Shown piece after piece: positions 22,487 to 31,185 of a DNA stretch of 64,000 bases; within the stretch, counting starts at the first letter, position 1, and the number at the start of each line of letters is the position of its first letter. The notes beneath the pieces were generated by a model. It had not been told where the DNA came from. It saw only the letters and a program-made list of their open reading frames with translations, and did not search any database. Made by a program: the position numbers and the translations under genes. Source of the DNA: Saccharothrix algeriensis (GTDB lineage: Bacteria > Actinomycetota > Actinomycetes > Mycobacteriales > Pseudonocardiaceae); the NCBI RefSeq assembly GCF_016907655.1, contig NZ_JAFBCL010000001.1, positions 4,002,001 to 4,066,000 on the forward strand, given 5' to 3'.

Positions 22487-23632
22487 GTGCGTCGTCGAAT
22501 GCGTGGCATCGCGGTGACCGCGATCGCGCTGACCAGCGTTCTGTCGATGGCCGCCTGTGCCAAGGACGGCGGTGGGGCCGACTCCGGTTCGACCGACAAC
22601 GCCTCGGGCGGGTGCAAGCTGGCGCCCAAGCCGCCGGCCGCCGCCGCGGCCACCAGCAGCTCCTCGGCCGGCGAGAAGGTGGACGGCAGCGCTCTCAAGG
22701 TGGGCCTGGCCTACGACATCGGCGGCCGGGGCGACGCGTCGTTCAACGACTCCGCCGCCGCCGGGCTGGACAAGGCGAAGGCCGACTTCGGCGTCGCCGA
22801 GGTCAAGGAGCTGACCGCCGCCCCGAACGAGGCGGAGGACGCCAAGCAGACCCGCCTGCGCCAGCTCGCGAGCGAGGGCTACAACCCGATCATCGGCGTC
22901 GGCTTCGCCTACGCCGAGTCGCTGAAGGTCGTCGCGCCGGAGTTCCCGAACGTCAAGTTCGCCATCGTGGACGGCGCGGTCGAGGGCGCGGCGAACGTCA
23001 CGCCGCTGGTGTTCGCCGAGGAGCAGGGCTCCTTCCTGGCCGGCGTGATCGCCGCCTACCAGTCCGAGAGCTGCCGCGTCGGCTTCATCGGCGGGGTGAA
23101 GATCCCGCTGATCCAGAAGTTCGACGCCGGCTTCGAGCAGGGCGCCAAGGCCGCCGCGCCGGACATCAAGGTCGAGAAGAAGTACCTGACCCCGGCGGGC
23201 GACTTCACCGGCTTCCAGGAGCCGACCAAGGGCCAGGAGGCCGCCAAGGGCCAGATCGAGGCGGGCGCGGACGTGCTCTACCACGCCGCCGGCGCGTCCG
23301 GGAAGGGCGTCTTCTCCGCCGCGAAGACCGCGAACGTCAAGGCCATCGGCGTCGACTCCGACCAGTACAACCAGGCCACCGTCGCCGAGTCCAAGGACGT
23401 GATCATCTCGTCCATGCTCAAGCGCGTCGACGTCGCGGTGTACGACTTCGTCAAGGCCGTCGCCAAGAACGACCTGGCGAACCTGCCGAAGGTGTTCGAC
23501 CTGAAGGTGGACGGCGTCGGCTACTCCACCTCCGGCGGCAAGATCGACGACGAGCTGAAGGCGGTGCTGGACGGCTACAAGGCCCAGATCGTCGAGGGCG
23601 CGATCAAGGTCTCGGACAAGCCCTCCAGCTGA
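22487..23632 (+). CDS. BMP-family nucleoside-binding lipoprotein of an ABC importer
   Basis: 381 residues. GTG at 22487 is chosen because GGAGGG lies about 10 bases upstream; the ATG at 22499 would be too far away. The N-terminus is a lipoprotein signal peptide with lipobox SMAAC (lipidated C24), followed by a Ser/Gly/Ala-rich tether. The rest matches the BMP/PnrA family (GLAYDIGGRGDASFNDSAA, GVGFAYAESLK, FIGGVKIPLIQKF, HAAGASGKGVF, IGVDSDQYNQ), which binds purine and pyrimidine nucleosides outside the membrane. It is the first gene of an operon with an ATPase, two permeases, cdd and deoA, which supports a nucleoside substrate. Confidence 0.93.
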   Translation: MRRRMRGIAVTAIALTSVLSMAACAKDGGGADSGSTDNASGGCKLAPKPPAAAAATSSSSAGEKVDGSALKVGLAYDIGGRGDASFNDSAAAGLDKAKADFGVAEVKELTAAPNEAEDAKQTRLRQLASEGYNPIIGVGFAYAESLKVVAPEFPNVKFAIVDGAVEGAANVTPLVFAEEQGSFLAGVIAAYQSESCRVGFIGGVKIPLIQKFDAGFEQGAKAAAPDIKVEKKYLTPAGDFTGFQEPTKGQEAAKGQIEAGADVLYHAAGASGKGVFSAAKTANVKAIGVDSDQYNQATVAESKDVIISSMLKRVDVAVYDFVKAVAKNDLANLPKVFDLKVDGVGYSTSGGKIDDELKAVLDGYKAQIVEGAIKVSDKPSS

Positions 23633-23729
23633 TCCGCACCGCACCGCACCGGGCCTCGCGAGCCGCCTCGCGAGGCCCGCTGCGTGGTTTCGACCCCCGG
23701 CGCGAGCCGGAACGCAGACGGAGCCCCGA

Positions 23730-25286
23730 ATGAGCACCAGCACCCCTGCCGACGCCCCGGCCGTGGTCCTGTCCGGGATCACCAAGCGGTTCCCCGGCGT
23801 GGTCGCCAACAGCGACGTGCACCTGACCGTGCGGGCGGGCGAAGTGCACGCGCTGTGCGGCGAGAACGGCGCGGGCAAGTCCACGCTGATGAAGATCCTC
23901 TACGGGATGCAGCAGCCCGACGAGGGCACCATCGAGGTCGCCGGCAGGCAGGTCCGGTTCAGGACACCGGCCGACGCCATCCGGGCCGGCATCGGCATGG
24001 TGCACCAGCACTTCATGCTCGCCGACAACCTGACCGTGCAGGAGAACGTCGTGCTGGGCGCCGAGGCGCTGCACGGCATCGGCGGCCGGGCCCGCAAGGT
24101 CATCCGGGAGCTGGCCGCGTCGACCGGCCTGGCCGTCGACCCCGGCGTGCTGGTCGAGCGCCTCGGCGTCGCCGACCGCCAGCGCGTGGAGATCCTCAAG
24201 GTGCTCTACCGGGGCGCCCGGGTGATCATCCTGGACGAGCCGACGGCGGTGCTGGTGCCGCAGGAGGTGGACGAGCTGTTCGCCACCCTGCGCGGGATGC
24301 GGGAGCGGGGCTTCACGTTCCTGTTCATCTCGCACAAGCTCGACGAGGTGCGCGCGATCGCGGACTCGGTGACGGTGATCCGGCGCGGCACCACGGTGGG
24401 CACCGCCGACCCGAAGGCCGTCAGCTCCCGCCAGCTGGCGGAGATGATGGTGGGCAGCGAGCTGCCCAGCCCGGAGACCCGCGAGTCCACCGTCACCGAC
24501 CGCGTCGTGCTGCGGGTGCAGGGCCTGGGCCTGGTGACCGCGGGGGGCGCCCGCCCGGTGCTCGACGGCATCGACCTGACCGTGCGGTCCGGCGAGGTCG
24601 TCGGCATCGCGGGCGTGGAGGGCAACGGCCAGACCGAGCTGGTCGAGACGATCATGGGGATGCGCCGGGCGACGCACGGCCGCGTGCTGCTCGGCGACCG
24701 CGACCTGACCCGGCTGGGCACGCTGGCCCGGCGCGAGGCGGGCATCGGCTACGTGCCGGAGGACCGCCACCGGCAGGGGCTGCTGCTGACGCAGCCGCTG
24801 TGGGTCAACCGCATCCTCGGCCACCAGACGCGCGAGCCGGTCTCCGGCGGCCGGTGGCTGAACCTGCCCGGCGCCAAGGAGGACACCCGGCGCATCGTCG
24901 CCGACTTCGACGTGCGCACGCCCGGCATCGACGTGCCCGCCGCCGCGCTGTCCGGCGGCAACCAGCAGAAGCTGGTGGTGGGGCGGGAGCTGTCCGGCGA
25001 CCCGGTGCTGCTGATCGCCTCGCACCCCACGCGCGGCGTCGACGTGGGCGCGCAGGCGCTGATCTGGGACGAGATCAAGCGCGCGCGGGCCCGCGGGCTG
25101 GCCGTGCTGCTGGTCTCGGCCGACCTCGACGAGCTGATCGGCCTGTCCGACACGATCAAGGTCATGCTGCGCGGCAGGCTGGTCGCCGACGCCGACCCGG
25201 CTTCGGTCACCCCGGAGGACCTGGGCAGCGCGATGACCGGCGCGGGCGCCACGGGCGCCGCCGACGCGGAACCGGAAGGCGAGTAA
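23730..25286 (+). CDS. Nucleoside ABC importer, double ATP-binding protein
   Basis: 518 residues with two nucleotide-binding domains, as in the RbsA/YufO type. NBD1 has Walker A GENGAGKS (44-51), QHFM as Q-loop and LDEPTA as Walker B, with a degenerate signature (ERLGVADRQRVEI) as is usual here. NBD2 has a degenerate Walker A (GVEGNGQTE) but a good SGGNQQK signature and SHPTRGVDVGA. This pairing matches simple-sugar and nucleoside importers in which one composite site is catalytic. The stop TAA overlaps the next ATG (TAATG), implying translational coupling to the permease. It powers uptake of the nucleoside delivered by the BMP lipoprotein. Confidence 0.94.
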   Translation: MSTSTPADAPAVVLSGITKRFPGVVANSDVHLTVRAGEVHALCGENGAGKSTLMKILYGMQQPDEGTIEVAGRQVRFRTPADAIRAGIGMVHQHFMLADNLTVQENVVLGAEALHGIGGRARKVIRELAASTGLAVDPGVLVERLGVADRQRVEILKVLYRGARVIILDEPTAVLVPQEVDELFATLRGMRERGFTFLFISHKLDEVRAIADSVTVIRRGTTVGTADPKAVSSRQLAEMMVGSELPSPETRESTVTDRVVLRVQGLGLVTAGGARPVLDGIDLTVRSGEVVGIAGVEGNGQTELVETIMGMRRATHGRVLLGDRDLTRLGTLARREAGIGYVPEDRHRQGLLLTQPLWVNRILGHQTREPVSGGRWLNLPGAKEDTRRIVADFDVRTPGIDVPAAALSGGNQQKLVVGRELSGDPVLLIASHPTRGVDVGAQALIWDEIKRARARGLAVLLVSADLDELIGLSDTIKVMLRGRLVADADPASVTPEDLGSAMTGAGATGAADAEPEGE

Positions 25287-26353
25287 TGGGAATCCTGCGC
25301 GGCAAGCTGCTGCCGCCCGCACTGGCGATCCTGTTCTCCGCACTGCTGTGCGGCATCGCGCTGGCGGTGTCCGGCGCCAACCCGTTCGAGGCGTTCGGGG
25401 TGATGGTGTCGCAGGTCGGCGAGGGCACGACCGCCGTGGACATCGTCAACAGCACCGGCACGTACTACATCGCGGCGCTCGCGGTGGCCATCGGGTTCCA
25501 GATGAACCTGTTCAACATCGGCGTGGAGGGCCAGTACCGGGTGGCGGCCGTGGTCGCCGCCGTCGTCGGCGGCTCGATCGCGCTGCCGCCGGGCCTGCAC
25601 GCGCTGGCGGTGATCGCGGTGGCCGCGCTGGTCGGCGCGCTGTGGGCGGCGGTGCCCGCGGTCCTCAAGGTCACCCGCGGCGTGAACGAGGTCATCTCCA
25701 CGATCATGATGAACGGCCTGGCGCTCGGCCTGGCCGCCTACCTGATCCGCGAGGACGTGTTCGGCGAGCTGCGGGGCAACAACATCCGCACGCCGGAGAT
25801 CCCGGAGACCGGCTGGGTGCCCGGCATCCCGTTCGGGTCCTCCGGCACGGTGTTCGGCCTGGTGTTCCTGGCCGCGCTGTTGGGCGTCGGCTACTGGGTG
25901 ATGATGAACCGCACGCGGTTCGGCTTCGAGCTCAAGGCGTCCGGCGAGTCCTCGACGGCCGCGGCGGCGGGCGGTGTCAGCGCGAAGAAGATGGTGCTGG
26001 TCGCGATGCTGCTCTCCGGCGGCATCGCGGGCCTGGTGTCGATGCCGGAGATCCTCGGCCGCGACCACACCTACAACCTGAACTTCCCGGCGGGCATCGG
26101 GTTCTCCGGCATCGCGATCGCCCTGCTCGGCCGCAACCACCCCGGCGGCATCGCGTTCGGCGCGCTGCTGTGGGCGTTCCTGGACAAGTCGGGGCTGGCG
26201 CTGGACAACGTCGGCGTGCCGAGGGAGATCGTGACGATCATGCAGGGTGCGATCGTGCTGTCGGTGGTCGTCGCCTACGAGGTGGTCCGCCGGTTCGAGC
26301 TGGCCGCCGAGCAGCGCCGGGTCGGCCGGCAGCTGGGGACGGTGGCGGCATGA
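25286..26353 (+). CDS. Nucleoside ABC importer permease 1
   Basis: 355 residues, ATG in a TAATG overlap with the ATPase gene. It is a polytopic membrane protein of the BPD_transp_2 (branched-chain amino acid/ribose/nucleoside permease) family. It carries the family stretches FNIGVEGQY, TRGVNEVISTIMMN and RTRFGFELKASGESSTAAAAGGVSAKKM. About eight to ten hydrophobic segments are visible. It should pair with permease 2 in a heterodimeric channel. The stop overlaps the next start (ATGA). Confidence 0.93.
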   Translation: MGILRGKLLPPALAILFSALLCGIALAVSGANPFEAFGVMVSQVGEGTTAVDIVNSTGTYYIAALAVAIGFQMNLFNIGVEGQYRVAAVVAAVVGGSIALPPGLHALAVIAVAALVGALWAAVPAVLKVTRGVNEVISTIMMNGLALGLAAYLIREDVFGELRGNNIRTPEIPETGWVPGIPFGSSGTVFGLVFLAALLGVGYWVMMNRTRFGFELKASGESSTAAAAGGVSAKKMVLVAMLLSGGIAGLVSMPEILGRDHTYNLNFPAGIGFSGIAIALLGRNHPGGIAFGALLWAFLDKSGLALDNVGVPREIVTIMQGAIVLSVVVAYEVVRRFELAAEQRRVGRQLGTVAA

Positions 26354-27615
26354 GCACGTCCCTGATGAACCCCTCCGAGGCGCCGGTGACCGTCCCGCCG
26401 CCCCGGAAGTCCCGCCGCCTGCCCGGCTGGGCGGTCGGCGTGCTCGGCGTGGTCGGCGCGGTGGTGCTGCTGTCGACCACCTCCTACCTGACCGACGTGC
26501 CGCAGCTGACCTCCACCGGCACGATCCAGACCGCCGTGCGGCTGGCGCTGCCGATCCTGCTGGCCGCGCTGGGCGGCCTGTGGGCGGAGCGCGCGGGCGT
26601 GGTGAACATCGGCCTCGAAGGCATGATGATCATGGGCACGTGGGGCGCGGCGTGGGCCGGCTACCAGTGGGGCCCGTGGGCGGCGCTGCTGTCCGCCGCG
26701 GTGTTCGGCGCGCTGGGCGGCCTGCTGCACGCGATCGCCACGGTGTCCTTCGGCGTCAACCACATCGTCTCCGGCGTGGCGATCAACCTGCTCGGCGCGG
26801 GCCTGACGAAGTACCTGTCGACGCTGGTCTTCTTCCCGCTGTCGAACAACCCGCGCGAGTCGCCCGCCGTGCCGAAGTTCGACACCTACTCCGCGCCCGG
26901 CCTGTCCGATCGGCTGGCCGACCTCGAAGCGCAGCAGCGGGTCGGGCTGTCGGACGTGGCGGGCATCCTGCGCGGTCTGATCACCGGCGTGTCCCCGCTG
27001 ACGATGCTGGCGATCGCGCTGGTCGTCGGCAGCTACCTGGTGCTGTGGCGCACGCGGTTCGGCCTGCGCCTGCGCTCCTGCGGCGAGAACCCGGTCGCGG
27101 CGGAGTCGCTGGGCGTCAACGTCTACCGGCACAAGTACGTCGCGGTGATCGCCTCCGGCGCGCTGGCCGGCATCGGCGGCGCGGCCCTGGTGCTCAACCC
27201 CGGCCAGCCTGGCTACCTGGAGGGCCAGACCAACGGCCGCGGCTTCATCGGCCTGGCGGCGATGATCTTCGGCAACTGGCGGCCCGGCGGCCTGCTGGGC
27301 GGCGCGGCGCTGTTCGGCTACGCCGACGGGCTCCAGCTGCGCAGCGGCGGCAAGACGTTCCTCGCGCTGATCTACGGCGCGGTGCTGCTGCTGGCGGTCA
27401 TCGTGGTCTGGCAGCTGGTCCGCCGGCGCTGGTTCGCGGCGGCCGGCGGGATCGTCGCGGCGGCGGCCCTGTACGCGGTGTACTACAGCGTCGACGAGGT
27501 GCCCAGCGAGCTGACCACGTACGCGCCGCACCTGGTGACGCTGATCGTGCTCGCCGTCGCGTCCCAGCGGTTGCGGATGCCCGCCGCCGACGGGGTGGTG
27601 TACCGCCGTGGTTGA
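26350..27615 (+). CDS. Nucleoside ABC importer permease 2
   Basis: 421 residues, ATG overlapping the previous stop. It is the second BPD_transp_2 permease, with a cytoplasmic N-tail of about 30 residues, then many membrane segments. Recognisable family blocks are ERAGVVNIGLEGMMIMG, FGVNHIVSGVAINLLG, RTRFGLRLRSCGENPVAAESLGV and GRGFIGLAAMIFGNWRPGG. It overlaps the start of cdd by 8 bases, so the importer and the salvage enzymes form one transcription unit. Confidence 0.93.
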   Translation: MSTSLMNPSEAPVTVPPPRKSRRLPGWAVGVLGVVGAVVLLSTTSYLTDVPQLTSTGTIQTAVRLALPILLAALGGLWAERAGVVNIGLEGMMIMGTWGAAWAGYQWGPWAALLSAAVFGALGGLLHAIATVSFGVNHIVSGVAINLLGAGLTKYLSTLVFFPLSNNPRESPAVPKFDTYSAPGLSDRLADLEAQQRVGLSDVAGILRGLITGVSPLTMLAIALVVGSYLVLWRTRFGLRLRSCGENPVAAESLGVNVYRHKYVAVIASGALAGIGGAALVLNPGQPGYLEGQTNGRGFIGLAAMIFGNWRPGGLLGGAALFGYADGLQLRSGGKTFLALIYGAVLLLAVIVVWQLVRRRWFAAAGGIVAAAALYAVYYSVDEVPSELTTYAPHLVTLIVLAVASQRLRMPAADGVVYRRG

Positions 27616-27991
27616 GTGGGACGACCTGCGCGCGCGGGCGGTCGAGGCCGCCCGCTCGGCCTACGCGCCGTACTCGGGCCTGCGCGTCGGCTCGGCCGCC
27701 GTGTGCGACGACGGGCGGGTCGTCGTCGGCTGCAACGTGGAGAACGCCTCCTACGGCGTGGGCCTGTGCGCGGAGTGCACGATGGCCGGGCAGCTGCGGC
27801 TGACCGGCGGCGGGCGGTTCGTGGCGGTCGCCTGCCGCGGCGGCGACGGCGAGCTGCTCATGCCGTGCGGCCGGTGCCGGCAGGTGCTCTACGAGCTGGG
27901 CGGCCCGGACTGCCTGCTCGACACGCCGTCCGGGGTGCTGCCCATGAGCCGCGTGCTGCCCGACGCCTTCGGACCGGGGGACCTGCCGTGA
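27608..27991 (+). CDS. cdd: Cytidine deaminase
   Basis: 127 residues from a GTG start inside the end of permease 2. It deaminates cytidine and deoxycytidine to uridine and deoxyuridine in the cytoplasm. The zinc site is clear: CAE in GLCAECTMAGQL and PCxxC in MPCGRCRQVL. The substrate-binding block CNVENASYG is intact. Length is normal for the tetrameric family. Its stop overlaps the deoA start (GTGA). Its place right after the importer supports catabolic use of imported pyrimidine nucleosides. Confidence 0.97.
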   Translation: MVEWDDLRARAVEAARSAYAPYSGLRVGSAAVCDDGRVVVGCNVENASYGVGLCAECTMAGQLRLTGGGRFVAVACRGGDGELLMPCGRCRQVLYELGGPDCLLDTPSGVLPMSRVLPDAFGPGDLP

Positions 27992-29259
27992 GCCACGCCG
28001 TGGACGTCATCAGGGCCAAGCGGGACGGCCGGCGGCTGTCCGACGCCCAGGTCGACTGGGTGGTCGACGCCTACACCAGGGGCCTGGTCGCCGACGAGCA
28101 GATGGCGGCGCTGGCCATGGCCATCTACCTCAACGGCATGGACGACGCCGAGACGGCCCGCTGGACCCGCGCCATGGTGCGCTCCGGCACGACGCTGTCC
28201 CTGGACGTCGGCAGGCCCACCGTCGACAAGCACTCGACGGGCGGCGTGGGCGACAAGATCACGCTGCCGCTCGCGCCCCTGGTGGCGGCGTGCGGCGCGG
28301 CCGTGCCGCAGCTGTCCGGCCGGGGCCTCGGGCACACCGGCGGCACGCTGGACAAGCTGGAGTCCGTCCCCGGCTGGCGGGCGCGGCTGTCGGAGGACGA
28401 GGTGACCGCGCAGCTGCGCGACGTCGGCGCGGTGGTCTGCGCGGCGACCGAGGGCCTGGCCCCGGCGGACCGCAAGCTCTACGCGCTGCGGGACGTGACC
28501 GGGACCGTCGAGTCCGTCCCGCTCATCGCCAGCTCGATCATGTCGAAGAAGATCGCCGAGGGCGCGCGGGCGCTGGTGCTGGACGTCAAGGTCGGCTCCG
28601 GCGCGTTCATGAAGACCGAGGAGCGGGCGCGGGAGCTGGCGCGGGCCCTGGTGTCGATCGGCGTCGACCACGGCCTGGAGGTCTCGGCGCTGCTGACCGA
28701 CATGTCCGTGCCGCTGGGCCGCGCGGTGGGCAACGCGGTGGAGGTCGCCGAGTCCGTGGACGTGCTGCGCGGCGGCGGCCCCGCGGACGTCGTGGAGCTG
28801 ACCGTCGCCCTGGCCGCCGAGATGCTGTCCCGCGCGGGGATCACCGCCGACCCGGCGGCCGTGCTGGCGAGCGGCGAGGCGTACGAGACGTGGGCGCGCA
28901 TGATCCGCGCGCAGGGCGGCGACCCGGAGGCCCCGCTGCCCGAGGGCGCGCACCGGCACGTGGTGGAGGCGGCCGAGGACGGCGTGCTCACCGGCCTGGA
29001 CGCCTACGCGGTGGGCGTCGCGGCGTGGCGGCTGGGCGCGGGCCGGGCGCGCAAGGAGGACCCGGTGCAGGCCGGGGCGGGCGTGCTGTGCCTGGCCAAA
29101 CCCGGCGACGAGGTGCGCCGGGGCCAGCCGCTGCTGGAGCTGCGCACCGACACGCCCGACGCGGTCGCCGGCGCGCTGGAGGCGCTGGAGGGCGCGTACG
29201 GCATCGGCGGGTCCGCCCCGGCCCGCCCGCCGCTGGTGATCGACACCATCCGGGGCTGA
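27988..29259 (+). CDS. deoA: Thymidine phosphorylase
   Basis: 423 residues from a GTG overlapping the cdd stop. It phosphorolyses thymidine/deoxyuridine to base plus 2-deoxyribose-1-phosphate. Family blocks are intact: VDKHSTGGVGDK (phosphate site), SGRGLGHTGGTLDKLES, ALRDVTGTVESVPLIASSIMSKK and LDVKVGSGAFMK. The C-terminal PYNP-like domain follows. It is the last gene of the importer operon. The deoxyribose-1-phosphate formed would be handled by the mutase at 56120 and deoC at 41484. Confidence 0.97.
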   Translation: MSHAVDVIRAKRDGRRLSDAQVDWVVDAYTRGLVADEQMAALAMAIYLNGMDDAETARWTRAMVRSGTTLSLDVGRPTVDKHSTGGVGDKITLPLAPLVAACGAAVPQLSGRGLGHTGGTLDKLESVPGWRARLSEDEVTAQLRDVGAVVCAATEGLAPADRKLYALRDVTGTVESVPLIASSIMSKKIAEGARALVLDVKVGSGAFMKTEERARELARALVSIGVDHGLEVSALLTDMSVPLGRAVGNAVEVAESVDVLRGGGPADVVELTVALAAEMLSRAGITADPAAVLASGEAYETWARMIRAQGGDPEAPLPEGAHRHVVEAAEDGVLTGLDAYAVGVAAWRLGAGRARKEDPVQAGAGVLCLAKPGDEVRRGQPLLELRTDTPDAVAGALEALEGAYGIGGSAPARPPLVIDTIRG

Positions 29260-29463
29260 GCCGGCCGGTCGCGTCGCGGGCGCTCCGCCGCAGCGGTGGC
29301 CCCCCGAGGGTTCACCGCGCGCCGCCCCGGTGGCTCCTGCTCCGACCCCGCCGCGTGGCGTAGCGGGAAACCGACCGCGGCGCTGCGGGCGCCGGTCCGC
29401 ACGGGCGCGGGGAACCGGCCCTGCGGCGCTCCGGGCGGTCGGGTCGCGGCGCTTCGGGAAGCC

Positions 29464-29499
29464 GAAGAGCCCGGCCCCGTGAACGGGACCGGGCTCTTC
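29464..29499. terminator. Bidirectional hairpin between deoA and the convergent coiled-coil gene
   Basis: An 11-bp perfect stem (29464-29474 with 29489-29499; GAAGAGCCCGG / CCGGGCTCTTC) has an inner CCCG/CGGG pairing in the loop. It sits between two convergent genes in a 254-base gap (29260-29513) where I see nothing else. There is no clear T-tract, as is common in actinomycetes. Confidence 0.75.
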
Positions 29500-29513
29500 G
29501 CCGTGCGCGGTGG

Positions 29514-30809
29514 TCAGGCGCCCTCGGCGGCGAGGTCGTCGTCGTCCACGTTCCGGTTGTCGTTCTTGGGGCCGTTCTTCCGGGTGCGCCGCTGCGGGCG
29601 GGGCAGCGCGGTGGGCGGCGGGGGAGGCGTCGGCGAGCCGCCGCCGAGGATCAGCTCCGCGAACGTCGCCATGGCCTCGTCCAGCTGGCCGCCGATGCGG
29701 AGCTCGGACTCCTGGTTGCTCCGGCGCACCATGGAGGCCAGGGAGTCGGCGTCGGGCCGGGCGGCCAGCGTGCCCTCCACCTTCGCGATGCCCCGCTCCA
29801 CGACGCCGGTCAGGTCGCCGAGGCGGGTCGCGAAGTCGTCCTCCACCGAGTCCAGGCGGGTGGTCATCGTGTCCAGGCGCGAGGTGACCTGCTCCAGGCG
29901 CTGCGCCAGCGCTTCGAGGCGGTCGGTCGCGTCGACCTGCTCGCGGGTCTCGTCCAGCGCCGCGTGCAGCGCCTCGCGGGCCTCGTCCAGCTTGCCGTGC
30001 ACGGTGCTGCGCGTGTCGGCCAGGGACGCCGAGAGGGTCTCGCGGGTGTCGGTGATCGAGCCGGCGAGGGCGTCGCGGGTCTCGGCCAGCGAACCGGTCA
30101 GCTTCTCGCGGGCGTCCGCCAGCGAGGAGGCCAGCGCGTCGCGCGTGCCGTTGAGGTTGTCGCGGGTCTCGTCCAGCCGGCCGTGCAGGCCCGACGCCGA
30201 GTCGGACACGGTGCGCTGCAACGCCTCGCGGGTGCCGTCGAGGTGCTCGTGCACGCCCTCGTCGACCTCGTCGAGGCGACCGCGCAGCGCGGCCTCCAGC
30301 GTCTCGATGCGCTCCCGCAGCGGTGCGGTCACCGCGGCCGGCACGGCGTCGACCTTGCCGTCCTGCTTGTCCAGGTGCAGTTCCAGGTCGTCCAGCCGCT
30401 TGTGGATGTGGGAGAGCTTGTCCTCCAGGCCGTCCATCCGCCCGGCGACGCCCTCGAAGCGGCCGGCGACGCCGTCCAGCCTCCCGTCGAGCTGGGCGAA
30501 CGGCGTGGCGAGCCGGTCGACCAGCCCGTCGACCGCCCGGCCGATGCCCTGGACCGCGGTGTCCTGCGCCTCCAGCCGCGCCAGCGCCTCGTCCAGCCGC
30601 TCGGCCAGCACGCTGACCTCGGTCCGGTCGGGCAGCTCGGACAGGCGCTTGCGAACGGAACCCAGCGACTCCAGCGGGGACATCCGCGCGTGGATCTCGT
30701 CCAGTGCATCGAAGATCTGCTGCTGTTCGCTCTCACGGATCTCCGCGGCGCGCGTCAGCATGTTGCGCATCCGATCGAAGGACATCGTGGAGTTGTTGTT
30801 CTCGTTCAC
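29514..30809 (-). CDS. Long coiled-coil protein with apolipoprotein-like helical repeats, function unknown
   Basis: 431 residues if started at GTG 30809, which has a GAAGG about 10 bases upstream; ATG 30785 is an alternative without a ribosome site. From about residue 10 to 360 it is nearly continuous amphipathic helix with 11- to 14-residue periodicity, including recurring units such as DTRETLSASLADTR and DEAREALHAALDETR. The C-terminus is short, charged and disordered (KNDNRNVDDDDLAAEGA). There is no signal peptide or membrane segment. Such repeats occur in apolipoprotein-like and cytoskeletal or DNA-organising proteins; I do not assign a function. It is transcribed divergently from add. 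Confidence 0.8.
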   Translation of the reverse strand: MNENNNSTMSFDRMRNMLTRAAEIRESEQQQIFDALDEIHARMSPLESLGSVRKRLSELPDRTEVSVLAERLDEALARLEAQDTAVQGIGRAVDGLVDRLATPFAQLDGRLDGVAGRFEGVAGRMDGLEDKLSHIHKRLDDLELHLDKQDGKVDAVPAAVTAPLRERIETLEAALRGRLDEVDEGVHEHLDGTREALQRTVSDSASGLHGRLDETRDNLNGTRDALASSLADAREKLTGSLAETRDALAGSITDTRETLSASLADTRSTVHGKLDEAREALHAALDETREQVDATDRLEALAQRLEQVTSRLDTMTTRLDSVEDDFATRLGDLTGVVERGIAKVEGTLAARPDADSLASMVRRSNQESELRIGGQLDEAMATFAELILGGGSPTPPPPPTALPRPQRRTRKNGPKNDNRNVDDDDLAAEGA

Positions 30810-31185
30810 GGCTTGAATGCCTTCGTCCAGGGGAGGGGAGACCTCCGGCAGCCTAATCCGGTCGGGGCCCGGGGCTGTACCACCCCCCGGCGCGCATCGC
30901 CTGTCCTGCGCTTGCTTCTGCTCCATTCGGGTTACCCCACTCGACGCTACCCGAAGGTAACACTCGGCGCGGCCTTGAGTGCTCAAGGTGACCATCGCCC
31001 GAGCGAGTGACCGCGTTCCGGTGATCGGTTGCGGAAAGTTGTGCATCACGAGTCCACAACGGGACCGGGTGCGCCCGAGGGGTGGTCGTGGTCACACGCG
31101 GGAGCGCCCGGGGTGATCCTACCGGGTTGTGGATCATCCGTTCGCGCGCCCGATCCCGCCGGGCCGCCGGTATACCGTGACGACC
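30810..31185. promoter_or_regulatory. Divergent promoter region of the coiled-coil gene and add
   Basis: 376 bases without a gene. An inverted repeat TTCGGGT (30926-30932) / ACCCGAA (30949-30955), overlapping GTTACC / GGTAAC arms, is a candidate operator. A -10-like TATACC at 31171-31176 lies nine bases before the add ATG, so the transcript would start at or next to the start codon. Confidence 0.45.

Noticed and set aside
23604..25343. Minus-strand frame opposite the ABC ATPase gene
   Set aside because: The ATPase frame on the plus strand has full motifs; the opposite frame is His/Arg/Gln-rich shadow.
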